NCBI RefSeq assembly: GCF_001613045.1 | Contig: NZ_BDBP01000020.1 | Coordinates: forward strand, 1 to 64,000 | DNA: 64,000 nucleotides | Reading direction: 5' to 3' | From: Nocardia lijiangensis NBRC 108240 | Lineage (GTDB): Bacteria; Actinomycetota; Actinomycetes; Mycobacteriales; Mycobacteriaceae | Part shown: positions 1 through 8,451 of the stretch, piece by piece | Layout: the number at the start of each line of letters is the position of its first letter | How positions within the stretch are numbered: the first letter of the stretch is position 1 | The notes under the pieces: model-generated | The model's input: the letters and a program-made list of their open reading frames with translations, nothing else | Told to the model about the DNA's origin: nothing | Databases searched by the model: none | Translations under genes and position numbers: made by a program

Positions 1-2
1 AG

Positions 3-1409
3 GACCCCAAGCTGGGCGTGGAGCTCACCGACTCTGAATATGTCGTGGTCTCGATGCGCGTGATGACCCGCATGGGCACCGCCGCCCTGGAGAAGCTCGG
101 CGCCGACAAGCCGTTCGTGAAGGCGCTGCACTCCGTCGGCGCGCCGCTGGCCGAGGGCCAGCAGGACGTGCCGTGGCCGTGCAACGACACCAAGTACATC
201 ACCCACTTCCCCGAGGACCGCGAGATCTGGTCCTACGGCTCCGGCTACGGCGGCAACGCGCTGCTCGGCAAGAAGTGCTACTCGCTGCGCATCGCCTCGG
301 CCATGGCGCACGACGAGGGCTGGCTGGCCGAGCACATGCTGATCCTCAAGCTGATCTCCCCGGAGAACAAGGCCTACTACGTCGCCGCGGCGTTCCCCAG
401 CGCCTGCGGTAAGACCAACCTCGCGATGATCCAGCCGACCATTCCCGGCTGGCGCGCGGAGACCCTTGGCGACGACATCGCCTGGATGCGTTTCGGCAAG
501 GACGGCCGCCTGTACGCGGTGAACCCGGAGTTCGGCTTCTTCGGCGTCGCGCCGGGCACCAACCGCCAGTCGAACCCGAACGCGATGGCGACCATCGAGG
601 CGGGCAACACCGTCTACACCAACGTCGCGCTCACCGACCACAACGACGTCTGGTGGGAGGGCCTGGAGGGCGAGCCCGATCACCTGATCGACTGGAAGGG
701 CAACGACTGGTACCACCGCGAGACGGAGACGCTGGCCGCCCACCCGAACTCGCGCTACTGCACCCCGATGTCGCAGTGCCCGATCCTGGCCCCCGAATGG
801 GACGACCCGCAGGGTGTGCCGATCTCGGCGATCCTGTTCGGCGGCCGCCGCAAGACCACCGTCCCGCTGGTCACCGAGTCCTTCGACTGGCAGCACGGCG
901 TGTTCATGGGCGCGACGCTCTCCTCGGAGCAGACCGCCGCGGCCGAGGGCAAGGTCGGCACCGTGCGCCGCGACCCGATGGCCATGCTGCCGTTCATGGG
1001 CTACCACGTGGGCGACTACCTGGGCCACTGGGTCAACGTCGGCAAGAACGCCGATGCGGCCAAGCTGCCGAAGATCTTCTACGTCAACTGGTTCCGTCGC
1101 GGCGCCGACGGCCGCTTCCTGTGGCCCGGCTTCGGTGAGAACTCCCGCGTGCTGGAGTGGATCATCGGCCGCATCGAGGGTTCCGCGCAGGCCGAGCAGA
1201 CCGCCATCGGCCACGTGCCGACCGCGGCGCAGCTGGACCTGGAGGGCCTGAATGTGGACGCGGCCGACGTCGACGAGGCGCTCGCGGTGAGCGCCGAGGA
1301 GTGGCGCAAGGAGATCCCGCTGATCGAGGAGTGGTTCGAGTTCGTCGGCGACAAGCTGCCTTCGGGCGTGCGCGACGAGTTCGAGGCTCTGAAGCAGCGC
1401 CTGGGCTGA
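3..1409 (+). CDS. pckG: Phosphoenolpyruvate carboxykinase (GTP), 5'-truncated by the window edge
   Basis: Cytosolic gluconeogenic enzyme converting oxaloacetate and GTP to phosphoenolpyruvate, GDP and CO2. The frame is already open at base 3 with no start codon, so the N-terminus lies outside the window; about 468 residues remain of a family usually near 610. Diagnostic motifs are the substrate loop [12 protein letters not shown] (about bases 246-281), the GTP-type P-loop [12 protein letters not shown] with its reactive cysteine (about 393-428) and the metal-binding GDDIAWM (about 468-488). The cysteine in the P-loop separates this class from ATP-type enzymes. A strong intrinsic terminator follows directly, so this is the last gene of its transcript. 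Family assignment is secure; the symbol follows the GTP-type convention (pckA in mycobacteria). Confidence 0.97.
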   Translation, partial: DPKLGVELTDSEYVVVSMRVMTRMGTAALEKLGADKPFVKALHSVGAPLAEGQQDVPWPCNDTKYITHFPEDREIWSYGSGYGGNALLGKKCYSLRIASAMAHDEGWLAEHMLILKLISPENKAYYVAAAFPSACGKTNLAMIQPTIPGWRAETLGDDIAWMRFGKDGRLYAVNPEFGFFGVAPGTNRQSNPNAMATIEAGNTVYTNVALTDHNDVWWEGLEGEPDHLIDWKGNDWYHRETETLAAHPNSRYCTPMSQCPILAPEWDDPQGVPISAILFGGRRKTTVPLVTESFDWQHGVFMGATLSSEQTAAAEGKVGTVRRDPMAMLPFMGYHVGDYLGHWVNVGKNADAAKLPKIFYVNWFRRGADGRFLWPGFGENSRVLEWIIGRIEGSAQAEQTAIGHVPTAAQLDLEGLNVDAADVDEALAVSAEEWRKEIPLIEEWFEFVGDKLPSGVRDEFEALKQRLG

Positions 1410-1417
1410 TTTTCTTT

Positions 1418-1460
1418 CGCGATCGCCCGCACCGTTTTCGGTGCGGGCGATCGCGTTTTT
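1418..1460. terminator. Intrinsic terminator after pckG
   Basis: Perfect 17-bp inverted repeat (1418-1434 and 1439-1455) around a TTTT loop, followed by five T on the plus strand. It lies between convergent genes; the T-run favours the pckG direction. Confidence 0.93.
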
Positions 1461-1463
1461 GTG

Positions 1464-2258
1464 TTATTCGGGGAACGGTGCCAGCCGGATCAGCGGCGCG
1501 AATTGGGCGACGGAGAGCAGCCATTCGGCGCGGCCGTCGGGGACGGCGGCCGCTTCGGCACGCAAGGCGGCGATCATGTGCTGCTTGAAGGTGTGGCGGG
1601 GGTGCCGGTGCAGTAGTTCGGCGACCCAGTCGGGGGCCAGATCGGCCATGCGCAGGCCGAGCACGTCGACGCTCGCGCCCGCCGAGACGAAGCCGAGGTC
1701 GTCCGGGCGGTCGGCGACGCCGATGGTCAGGTGTGCGGCGATGGCGGCGCCGATGGTGCGCGCTTGTTCGGGTGTCGCGCCCACTCCTTCGGCGAACGCG
1801 ACCGCGCGTTCCGCACCGGTCACCGCGAAACACCTTCCGGGCGTGGGGTGTTCGAGGTGCAGGTCGTGCAGCAGGCACGACACGTACGCCAGTTCGTCGT
1901 CGTAGCGGACGCCGTCGAGTTCGGCGAGCGCGCGCCCGAAGAAGTAGCTCCGGTAGGAGTGTTCGAGGACGTGCGGCGTAAGGCATTCGCGCGCCTCGTT
2001 TTCCGCGGCCCGTGCCAGCCGGGAGTCGGGTAGTCGCAGGTCGGTGAAATCGATGCGGCCCGGGCCGCGTCGGCCGAGGGCGAGCCGGACCTGCCCGGCC
2101 ACGATGCCCGGCAGGGCGGTGACCAGCTTGCCGGTGAGCTTTCTGCGTTGGCGGCCGGTCAGTGCGCCGCCGGTTTCCGTGGCCCATTTCCAGTCCATGC
2201 CCGCCGGTGCTCTGTTGTCTTCTGCTGGCGCCCTGTTGTCCTTTGCTGGCGCACCCAC
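1464..2258 (-). CDS. HD-domain protein (putative phosphohydrolase)
   Basis: A 264-residue protein with an HD-type metal-dependent fold. Candidate ligands are a histidine in LEHSYRSYFF, the His-Asp pair in CLLHDLHLE and a later histidine in AAIAAHL. Family members hydrolyse phosphate esters or nucleotides; the substrate cannot be told here. The N-terminus (MGAPAKDNRAPAEDNRAPAG) is a recent-looking tandem repeat, so translation may instead start at the internal Met at about 2201 (MDWKW). It is convergent with pckG and divergent from the AraC-type gene. Confidence 0.8.
   Translation of the reverse strand: MGAPAKDNRAPAEDNRAPAGMDWKWATETGGALTGRQRRKLTGKLVTALPGIVAGQVRLALGRRGPGRIDFTDLRLPDSRLARAAENEARECLTPHVLEHSYRSYFFGRALAELDGVRYDDELAYVSCLLHDLHLEHPTPGRCFAVTGAERAVAFAEGVGATPEQARTIGAAIAAHLTIGVADRPDDLGFVSAGASVDVLGLRMADLAPDWVAELLHRHPRHTFKQHMIAALRAEAAAVPDGRAEWLLSVAQFAPLIRLAPFPE
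2206..2247. repeat. 21-bp tandem repeat in the N-terminus of the HD gene
   Basis: Two adjacent 21-bp units (2206-2226 and 2227-2247) differ at only a few positions. They encode the repeated heptapeptide APAEDNR/APAKDNR on the minus strand. Being 3n long, the duplication keeps the frame. Confidence 0.85.
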
Positions 2259-2361
2259 GCCGACCTCCTTCGTCTCGGTGGTCTCAGTGAACCGGGCCGC
2301 CGCAGGTCGCGGCCAGTGGCGGGAATGCCAGTAAGGCTCCGATTCATGCCAAACTGTAGGC

Positions 2362-3315
2362 GTGAAACAGGTGGTCGCCCTCGCCCTGGACGGCGTGATG
2401 ACCTACGACTTGGCCTGCGCGGTCCAGGCATTCCGGCACGGGCCGAGCAAGACCGGGGAGGGACGCGGCTTCGAGATGCGGACCTGCGGTGTGCGGCCCG
2501 GGCCGGTGTGGACGCCCAACGGCTTCGACCTGCACGTCGAATACGGAGTGGAGCTGCTCGAAGAGGCCGACATCGTGGTCGTCCCCGGGATCGGCCTGCC
2601 CACCCTGGCGCCCCCGCCCGAGGTGATCGAGGCGCTGCGCGCGGCGGCCGGGCGTGGCGTGACGATGGTGAGCATCTGCGTCGGAGCCTTCGTGCTCGCC
2701 GCGGCGGGTCTGCTGGACGGGCGGCCCGCCACCACGCACTGGGCGTATTGCGAGGAGTTCGCCACGCTGTTCCCCTCGGTCCGGCTCGACCCCGGCGCGC
2801 TGTACGTCGACGACGGCGACGTGCTCACTTCCGCGGGACTCTCCGCCGGTCTCGACCTGTGCCTGCACCTGGTGCGCCGCGAGCTCGGGGCAGGCTTCGC
2901 CGCGGAACTCGCGCGCTGGAACGTGACGCCGCCGCACCGCGAAGGCGGTCAGGCGCAATACATTCCGGACGCGCTCGGGCGCATCGGCGACGGATCGCAG
3001 GGGCTGGCCGGGACCATGGCTTGGGCGGCGTCGAATCCCGCTGCGGCGCCGGATGTTTCCGCGCTTGCCCGACATGCGCTGATGAGCGAGCGCACCTTCA
3101 TCCGGCGCTTCAAGGCGGAGGTGGGTGCGACGCCGCGGCGCTGGTTGGAGGCGCAGCGCACCGCGCGGGCGCGCGAATTGCTGGAGACCACCGATCTGCC
3201 GGTGGAAGTCGTTGCGGCGCAAGCAGGTTTCGGCAGCGTCACCGCGCTGCGCACGCATCTGCGCGCCGCGACGGGCGCGACTCCCGCCGGCTATCGCCGT
3301 TCGCTGCGCCGCTGA
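2362..3315 (+). CDS. GlxA-family AraC-type transcriptional regulator with DJ-1/PfpI domain
   Basis: A 317-residue, two-domain regulator. Residues 1-190 form a DJ-1/PfpI-like sensor domain with the nucleophile-elbow cysteine in SICVGAF followed by LLDGRPATTHW. Residues 215-317 are the double helix-turn-helix AraC DNA-binding domain (FIRRFKAEVGATPRRWL and the second helix pair around VAAQAGFGSVTALRTH). The start is GTG 2362. Such proteins usually activate nearby catabolic or stress genes; no obvious target operon is adjacent, so ligand and regulon are unknown. Confidence 0.93.
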   Translation: MKQVVALALDGVMTYDLACAVQAFRHGPSKTGEGRGFEMRTCGVRPGPVWTPNGFDLHVEYGVELLEEADIVVVPGIGLPTLAPPPEVIEALRAAAGRGVTMVSICVGAFVLAAAGLLDGRPATTHWAYCEEFATLFPSVRLDPGALYVDDGDVLTSAGLSAGLDLCLHLVRRELGAGFAAELARWNVTPPHREGGQAQYIPDALGRIGDGSQGLAGTMAWAASNPAAAPDVSALARHALMSERTFIRRFKAEVGATPRRWLEAQRTARARELLETTDLPVEVVAAQAGFGSVTALRTHLRAATGATPAGYRRSLRR

Positions 3316-3496
3316 CCCGCTTGCGCACCCGGGGCTGTGAGGTGCGCCACGCCGTGTCCTATTCTGATTTCGATATCGGCTTCACAACCGATCGGTGCCC
3401 TCGTCGCTTGGCCGTGCCGATCGGAAGGACTACTGCCCTGTCGCCGTCGCGGCCCCGGCGAGCGGCGCGTAGAGACGCGTGAGAGGTGGTTGGAGC

Positions 3497-3697
3497 ATGA
3501 CCGATCTCGAGTTCGATCCCTTCGAAGCCCCGGTGGTGACCGAGGCCGAGCCTGCGCCTGCGAGCACGCCCCTGCGCCGCCACGCAGGCCGCCTCCAGAA
3601 GGTGCTGCCGCCGGGTTGGCGGGTCGAGATCGTGGACTCGTGCATCCAGCCGGGTGGAGACGATACGGCCGCGCTGCGGGTCGTGATGCCCGATTAG
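3497..3697 (+). CDS. Small acidic hypothetical protein
   Basis: A 66-residue protein beginning MTDLEFDPFEAP. ATG 3497 is preferred because a purine-rich GGTTGGAG lies just upstream; an in-frame upstream start at 3479 exists. The first 30 residues are acidic, Pro/Ala-rich and probably disordered, followed by a short basic and then mixed segment (LPPGWRVEIVDSC). No family is recognised. Its stop codon merges into a long terminator stem, which argues that it is a genuine expressed gene. Confidence 0.6.
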   Translation: MTDLEFDPFEAPVVTEAEPAPASTPLRRHAGRLQKVLPPGWRVEIVDSCIQPGGDDTAALRVVMPD

Positions 3698-3736
3698 GGC
3701 ACCGGGGGCGAGCCATGCCGCTCGCCCCCGGTGCCC
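3697..3736. terminator. Strong hairpin terminator overlapping the stop codon
   Basis: Perfect 17-bp arms (3697-3713 and 3720-3736) with a 6-nt loop, starting at the last base of the TAG stop codon. There is no T-run; G+C-only stems like this are common terminators in actinomycetes. It can serve both converging genes. Confidence 0.82.
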
Positions 3737-3756
3737 TGACCGCATGATGCCCTTCC

Positions 3757-3912
3757 GAAGCCGCGCACGGCCGGAGCCGCGACGTCCCGGGCGGGACCGG
3801 ACCTTGGCCGCACCGGCTGGAGCGGAGCATCGGACGGAGTCGGACCGACGCCGCGCACGGCTGGAGCGGAGGCGCCGGACAGAGCCCATCCGACGCCACG
3901 CACAGCCGGAGG
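3757..3912. repeat. Degenerate tandem repeats between convergent genes
   Basis: Three imperfect copies of a GCCGCGCACGGCYGGAG-type unit (near 3759, 3850 and 3893), the first two followed by similar GGAGCGGA and TCGGAC-rich text. The stretch fills the gap before the aldehyde dehydrogenase stop codon and shows no convincing coding frame. Confidence 0.5.
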
Positions 3913-3917
3913 TACTC

Positions 3918-5363
3918 CTATCCGGTCCAGCCGAGCGGCATCAGCAGCGACTTCTGCTCGCAGAACGCGTCGAGACCCTCGGGGCCGTTCTCCCTGCCGA
4001 GCCCGGAATTCTTGTAGCCGCCGAACGGCGACGTCGGATCGAAGGCGTACCAGTTGATCGCGTAGGTCCCGGTGCGCACCCGCGCCGCGATCTGCGCGCC
4101 GTGCTCGATATCGGTCGTCCACACCGAACCGGCCAGGCCGTAGGCCGAATCGTTGGCGATGGCCACCGCCTCGTCTTCGGTCTCGTAGGGAATCACCGAG
4201 AGCACCGGGCCGAAGATCTCCTCCTGCGCGATGGTCGACTTGTTGTCGACGTCGGCGAAGATCGTCGGTTCGACGAACCAGCCGCGGTCCAGGTCGGCGG
4301 GCCGTCCGCCGCCGAGCACCAGGCGCGCGCCTTCGGCCTTGCCCTTGGCGATGTAGCCCTCGACGCGTTCGCGCTGGCGCTCGGAGATGAGCGGGCCGTA
4401 CGCGACGGCGGGATCGGTGGGATCACCGGTCTTCTGCGTGCGCACGTACTCGACGAGCGCGTCGAGGATCTCGTCGTAGCGGCTGCGCGGGGCGAGGATC
4501 CTGGTCTGCGCGACGCAGCCCTGGCCACTGTTCATCAGGCCGGAGAAGGCGAGCACCGGAATGCTGGCCGCGATATCCATGTCGGGCAACAGGATTGCCG
4601 CGGACTTGCCGCCGAGTTCGAGCGAGACGCTCTTGAGCTGTCCGGTGGCGATGGCGCCGATCTTGCGGCCGACGGCGGTGCTGCCGGTGAAGGTGAGCTT
4701 GTCGACGCCCGGATGCGAGACCAAATATTCGGCGACGTCGGCATCCGCGGGCAGCACCGAGAGCACGCCCTCGGGCAGGCCCGCCTCGGTGAAGATGTCG
4801 GCGACCATATTGGCGGTCAGCGGCGTGAGCGGCGCGGGCTTGAGCACCACCGTGCACCCCGCGAGCAGGGCCGGAGCGAGCTTGTTGACCGCGAGGAACA
4901 GCGGCACGTTCCACGCGGTGATGGCCGCGACGACGCCGCGCGGTTCCCGCGTGACGCGGGTGGTGCCGAACCCGCCGACGCGCGTCTCCTGCCACGGAAA
5001 CGTCTGCGCGAGTGCGGCATACGCGTCCAGCGCGGCGGTGGCCGGTATCTGGTTGAGCGTCAGGGCGATCATCTGCGGTGCGCCCATTTCCGCGGTGAGC
5101 GTCGCGAGCAGATCGGCCGAACGCTGCTCGATCAGGCGCGCGGCCCTGGTGAGCACCGCGGCGCGCTCGAGCGGTGGGGTGGATGGCCACGGTCCGTGGT
5201 CGAAGGCATGCCGCGCGGCGGCGACGGCGGCGTCGACGTCGGCCCGCTCCACCACGGGGACGCTGCCCACCGGCTCGACCGTGGCCGGTGAGATGACCTG
5301 AAGGCGCTCGGTGCCCGCTGGCGCAGTCCAGCGGCCGCCGATGAACAAGCTGTCGTAATGCAT
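3918..5363 (-). CDS. NAD(P)-dependent aldehyde dehydrogenase
   Basis: A 481-residue, full-length ALDH-superfamily enzyme oxidising an aldehyde to its acid. Catalytic features are all present: the asparagine of ITAWNVPLF, the general-base glutamate of LELGGKSA, the nucleophilic cysteine in SGQGCVAQTRI and the C-terminal EEIFGPVLSV motif. The substrate is not readable. Position next to the methyltransferase and glycosyltransferase matches, from memory, M. tuberculosis Rv0223c. A KstR-like site 34-47 bp upstream suggests control by sterol or lipid signals. Its 3' end is convergent with the small gene at 3497. Confidence 0.93.
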   Translation of the reverse strand: MHYDSLFIGGRWTAPAGTERLQVISPATVEPVGSVPVVERADVDAAVAAARHAFDHGPWPSTPPLERAAVLTRAARLIEQRSADLLATLTAEMGAPQMIALTLNQIPATAALDAYAALAQTFPWQETRVGGFGTTRVTREPRGVVAAITAWNVPLFLAVNKLAPALLAGCTVVLKPAPLTPLTANMVADIFTEAGLPEGVLSVLPADADVAEYLVSHPGVDKLTFTGSTAVGRKIGAIATGQLKSVSLELGGKSAAILLPDMDIAASIPVLAFSGLMNSGQGCVAQTRILAPRSRYDEILDALVEYVRTQKTGDPTDPAVAYGPLISERQRERVEGYIAKGKAEGARLVLGGGRPADLDRGWFVEPTIFADVDNKSTIAQEEIFGPVLSVIPYETEDEAVAIANDSAYGLAGSVWTTDIEHGAQIAARVRTGTYAINWYAFDPTSPFGGYKNSGLGRENGPEGLDAFCEQKSLLMPLGWTG

Positions 5364-5371
5364 GAGAACAC

Positions 5372-5410
5372 GTTACAGTTTTGTGGCCCGCTTGTCTGTA
5401 ACCTGTTTCA
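5372..5410. promoter_or_regulatory. Inverted repeat and KstR-like operator upstream of the aldehyde dehydrogenase
   Basis: GTTACAG (5372-5378) and CTGTAAC (5396-5402) form a perfect 7-bp inverted repeat with a 17-bp spacer just before the ATG. Overlapping it, 5397-5410 (TGTAACCTGTTTCA) fits the TNNAACNNGTTNNA consensus that I recall for the sterol-catabolism repressor KstR. Binding is inferred. Confidence 0.45.
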
Positions 5411-5605
5411 GTTTCCTCTCAGCGCACGCGCCTGACCAGCTCGAATTCCAACCTGTCGGTTCGCTTTTCCGAGAACGCACTATTGCGTTCTGTTGCTGGA
5501 CCGTGGATGCTGTAGCTACTCATCAGCTCGCTCCCGCGTTTCCCGGCCGAACCAGCTTCGGCCTTACAGCATTGATCTCCAGACCGTAATTGGGGTGAAC
5601 GAGTC

Positions 5606-5899
5606 ATGGCGGTGCAAGTGGTCGGCCGGTCGTTGATGACCAGCGATCAGACCGAACATCAGGCCAAGAGTGTCGGCGCGGGTGGCTGGGTGGTGTCGTT
5701 TCTACCGGGACGCACGCTCACGATCGAGCAGGCCACGGCGGCGATGCAGGCCGCGGAGGCGGTCGCGGCCGTCGGAGTCCTCGCCGATCAGGTCGGATTG
5801 ACCACCCTGGAGACGGTCGGGCTGGCCATTCAGGAATCGCCATGGGAGCGGGACGGGTCCTGCGGCCGCCGCTGGCGCCGCGGCTGGCTCGCGAAGTAG
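5606..5899 (+). CDS. Hypothetical protein, 97 aa
   Basis: Small, mostly alpha-helical protein with an alanine-rich central helix (ATAAMQAAEAVAAVGVLADQ). ATG 5606 follows a GGGGTGA ribosome-binding site at good distance; Met-11 (5636) is an alternative. No family is recognised. It is divergent from the aldehyde dehydrogenase and its stop lies only 8 bp from the methyltransferase stop. Confidence 0.6.
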   Translation: MAVQVVGRSLMTSDQTEHQAKSVGAGGWVVSFLPGRTLTIEQATAAMQAAEAVAAVGVLADQVGLTTLETVGLAIQESPWERDGSCGRRWRRGWLAK

Positions 5900-5907
5900 C
5901 TTCTCGC

Positions 5908-6690
5908 TCAGGCCGATTTCGTCGCGACGACGACGAGGTTGCTGACGGCGAGCTCGCGCACCGCGGGTACGCGCACCAGCCACCAGGCCCAGTGCGGGTG
6001 GTAGCGCGGGAAGACGGTGTGCACGTCGGCCGAAGTCGTTGCCGCCCAGCGCAATCCTTCGGAAGCGCGGACCGCGAACAGCGACTCGCCGTACCGGTTC
6101 TTGGGTTCCTTGCCCTGCTTGCGGCGGTACCTGCGGGCGGCGTACTCACCGCCGAGGTAGTGCCACGGGCCGGTCTCGTGTCCGCCGAACGGGCCGAGCC
6201 AGACCGTGTAGGAGAGCACGATCAGTCCGCCGGGGCGGGTCACTCGGACCATCTCGTCGGCCATGGCCCACGGCTGCGGCACATGTTCGGCGACATTCGA
6301 CGAGAAGCAGATGTCGACGGCGTTGTCGCGAAACGGCAAGGCCATGCCGGAGCCGCGCACCGCGCCGGAGACGGACAATCCGGCGGCGTGCATCTCCGAG
6401 GGGTCGGGCTCGACGGGAATGTAGCGCGCTCCGGTCTTGGCGAATTCGTCGGCGAAATAGCCGGGGCCGCCGCCGACGTCCAGAATCGTCGTTCCCGCGA
6501 GGTCCGCTCCGGCGAGGTCGGCGTAGAAATCGCCGATCATTTCGGCGGTGTCGGTGGCGAGGCCGCCGTAGAAGCGCGCCGGATCGGTCTGCTCGAAACG
6601 GAAGCTGCCGAGTAGTCGCAGCGACCGGCGCAGCGTCGCGCGTCGCGCGAATCGGGGCGCGTCGGAGGGCGTGATTTCGGCTCTCAGCAC
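5908..6690 (-). CDS. Class I SAM-dependent methyltransferase
   Basis: A 260-residue protein with the Rossmann methyltransferase core: motif I ILDVGGGPGYFADEF near residue 72, an acidic motif II (YIPVEPDP) and motif IV-like VDICFSSNVAEHVPQPW. Hydrophobic context and position suggest a role in envelope lipid or glycolipid methylation, as supposed for its apparent mycobacterial counterpart Rv0224c (from memory), but the substrate is unknown. The start is at 6690. Confidence 0.9.
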   Translation of the reverse strand: MLRAEITPSDAPRFARRATLRRSLRLLGSFRFEQTDPARFYGGLATDTAEMIGDFYADLAGADLAGTTILDVGGGPGYFADEFAKTGARYIPVEPDPSEMHAAGLSVSGAVRGSGMALPFRDNAVDICFSSNVAEHVPQPWAMADEMVRVTRPGGLIVLSYTVWLGPFGGHETGPWHYLGGEYAARRYRRKQGKEPKNRYGESLFAVRASEGLRWAATTSADVHTVFPRYHPHWAWWLVRVPAVRELAVSNLVVVATKSA

Positions 6691-6780
6691 GGCGCCGAGT
6701 TTCGCACAGGCCGATCGTCGGCCCGTCGACCGCCCGCTGTGCGCGCGCTCGCGGTTTGCTCACGCGCGTGCGAGCCGAAG

Positions 6781-6809
6781 GCGGTCCGGCGCCGCGCGCA
6801 CCGGACCGC
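6781..6809. terminator. Possible terminator hairpin
   Basis: GCGGTCCGG (6781-6789) pairs with CCGGACCGC (6801-6809) around an 11-nt loop. It lies just downstream of the minus-strand micro-ORF ending at 6823 and upstream of the methyltransferase start. There is no T-run. Confidence 0.45.
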
Positions 6810-6822
6810 CGCTTCTGTCGGC

Positions 6823-6957
6823 TCAGCCGACGCCGCTGCTCGCGCCGCTTCCGGTCGAGGTGGACGACGTGATCAGGGCCAGGATCATGCCGAGCAGACC
6901 GTCGAGGTCGCCGCCGTTCCCGGTGCCACCGCCGGTCCTCGTCCGTGCCATTTTCAT
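6823..6957 (-). CDS. 44-aa Gly/Ser-rich micro-protein
   Basis: Begins MKMARTRTGG and ends ASSGVG, with a short hydrophobic core (LLGMILALITSS). A textbook GAGGAG ribosome-binding site sits 6 bp upstream of the ATG, and a hairpin follows the stop. No homologue is recognised; a single short helix might insert in a membrane. It would form a two-gene transcript with the methyltransferase unless the hairpin at 6781 terminates. Confidence 0.5.
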   Translation of the reverse strand: MKMARTRTGGGTGNGGDLDGLLGMILALITSSTSTGSGASSGVG

Positions 6958-7247
6958 GGTGTTCTCCTCATCGTGACGGCCGGCCTGCCTGCGACCGGCC
7001 CTGCCCCTGGAAATAGGGGGTGGCGGGAGGGTATCCAGATCTGCCTGTGAAATGAGTGTGTTTCAGACAAATCGCTCGAAATCGCCTCGAATCGGCGATG
7101 ACGTGCCAAGATGATCGCTGGCTTACCTGCGCCCGCGCTCCGGGCGCGCGCGTGCTGTTTCCGGACTCGGTCCGGCTGTGTTCGTTATGGTGTAGCCCGA
7201 TATCCGCGTTCCCCGCCGGGACCTGACCAACCGAGAGAAGCTCCACC

Positions 7248-8417
7248 GTGCGCGAAGTCCTCCTGCTCTGCTGGCGTGACACCGGGCATCCACAGGGCGG
7301 CGGCAGCGAGCGGTACCTGGAACAGGTCGGCGCGCAGCTCGCCGCGCGCGGGGTCAAGGTCACGCTGCGCACCGCCCGCTACCCGGGCGCGCCCAAGCGC
7401 GAACGCATCGACGGCATCGACATCAGCCGCGGCGGCGGACGCTACACCGTCTACCCGCGGGCACTGGCCGCCATCGCCCTCGGCAGGCTCGGCATCGGAC
7501 CGTTGCGCGGAGTGCGGCCCGACGCGGTGATCGACACCCAGAACGGCATTCCGTTCTTCGCGACCGCCGCGGCCGACGCGCCCTCTGTGCTGCTGGTGCA
7601 CCACGGGCATCGGGAGCAGTGGCCGGTCGCCGGACGGCTGATCGGCCGGATCGGCTGGTGGATCGAATCGCGGTTGTCCCCGCGCGTGCACCGCGAGAAC
7701 CAATACCTGACCGTGTCGCTGCCCTCGGCGGAGGAGCTGGCCACGCTCGGTGTCGACCGCTCGCGCATCGCCGTCGTCCGCAACGGGGCCGAACCGGTTC
7801 CCGTCGACGCCCCGACCGGCGCGGCGACGACCCGCACGTCCGAACCGCGCGTCGTGGTGCTGTCCCGGCTCGTGCCGCACAAGCAGATCGAAGACGCGCT
7901 CACCGCCGTCGCCCGGTTGCGCGACCGGATTCCCGGTCTGCACCTCGACGTCGTCGGCGGCGGATGGTGGGCCGAGAACCTCCAGGACACCGCCCGCGAG
8001 CTGGCCATCGCCGATGCCGTCACCTTCCACGGGCACGTCGACGAACGGCGTAAGCATGAACTGCTCGCCCGCGCCTGGGTGCACGTACTGCCCTCGCGCA
8101 AGGAAGGCTGGGGGCTGGCCGTGATCGAGGCCGCCCAGCACGGCGTCCCGACCGTCGGCTACCGCAGCTCCCGCGGCCTCACCGACTCGATCGTCGACGG
8201 CGTCACCGGTCTGCTGGTCGACGACGTCACCCAGCTCACCGCCGCCGTCGGCGACTTGCTCGAGGACTCCCCGGCGCGCGGCGTCATGGGGGAGAAGGCG
8301 CGCGCGAGGGCCAGGGAGTTCTCGTGGGAGCAGACCGGGAACGGTGTGTACGAGGTGCTCGCGGCGGTCTCGCGCGGGACGCATGTGTCGGGGTTGGTTG
8401 CCGCGCCCGTGGAGTGA
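7248..8417 (+). CDS. GT4-family glycosyltransferase
   Basis: A 389-residue GT-B-fold retaining glycosyltransferase. The N-terminal donor-loop signature DTGHPQGGGSERYLEQV is followed by a central nucleotide-sugar region (VVLSRLVPHKQIEDAL) and the C-terminal E-x7-E block (PSRKEGWGLAVIEAAQHG). It probably transfers a sugar to a lipid-linked or envelope acceptor. It is followed tail to tail by a flippase-like gene, and the pair looks like a cell-surface glycan module; from memory it matches Rv0225. GTG 7248 is well spaced from AGAGAAG. Confidence 0.93.
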   Translation: MREVLLLCWRDTGHPQGGGSERYLEQVGAQLAARGVKVTLRTARYPGAPKRERIDGIDISRGGGRYTVYPRALAAIALGRLGIGPLRGVRPDAVIDTQNGIPFFATAAADAPSVLLVHHGHREQWPVAGRLIGRIGWWIESRLSPRVHRENQYLTVSLPSAEELATLGVDRSRIAVVRNGAEPVPVDAPTGAATTRTSEPRVVVLSRLVPHKQIEDALTAVARLRDRIPGLHLDVVGGGWWAENLQDTARELAIADAVTFHGHVDERRKHELLARAWVHVLPSRKEGWGLAVIEAAQHGVPTVGYRSSRGLTDSIVDGVTGLLVDDVTQLTAAVGDLLEDSPARGVMGEKARARAREFSWEQTGNGVYEVLAAVSRGTHVSGLVAAPVE

Positions 8418-8451
8418 GCTCCCCGCGGCCAATCACGCCGACCCGGCACGC

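Noticed and set aside
7048-7065. TGAAA...TTTCA inverted repeat upstream of the glycosyltransferase
   Set aside because: Arms are only 5 bp and A/T-rich; not distinguishable from chance.
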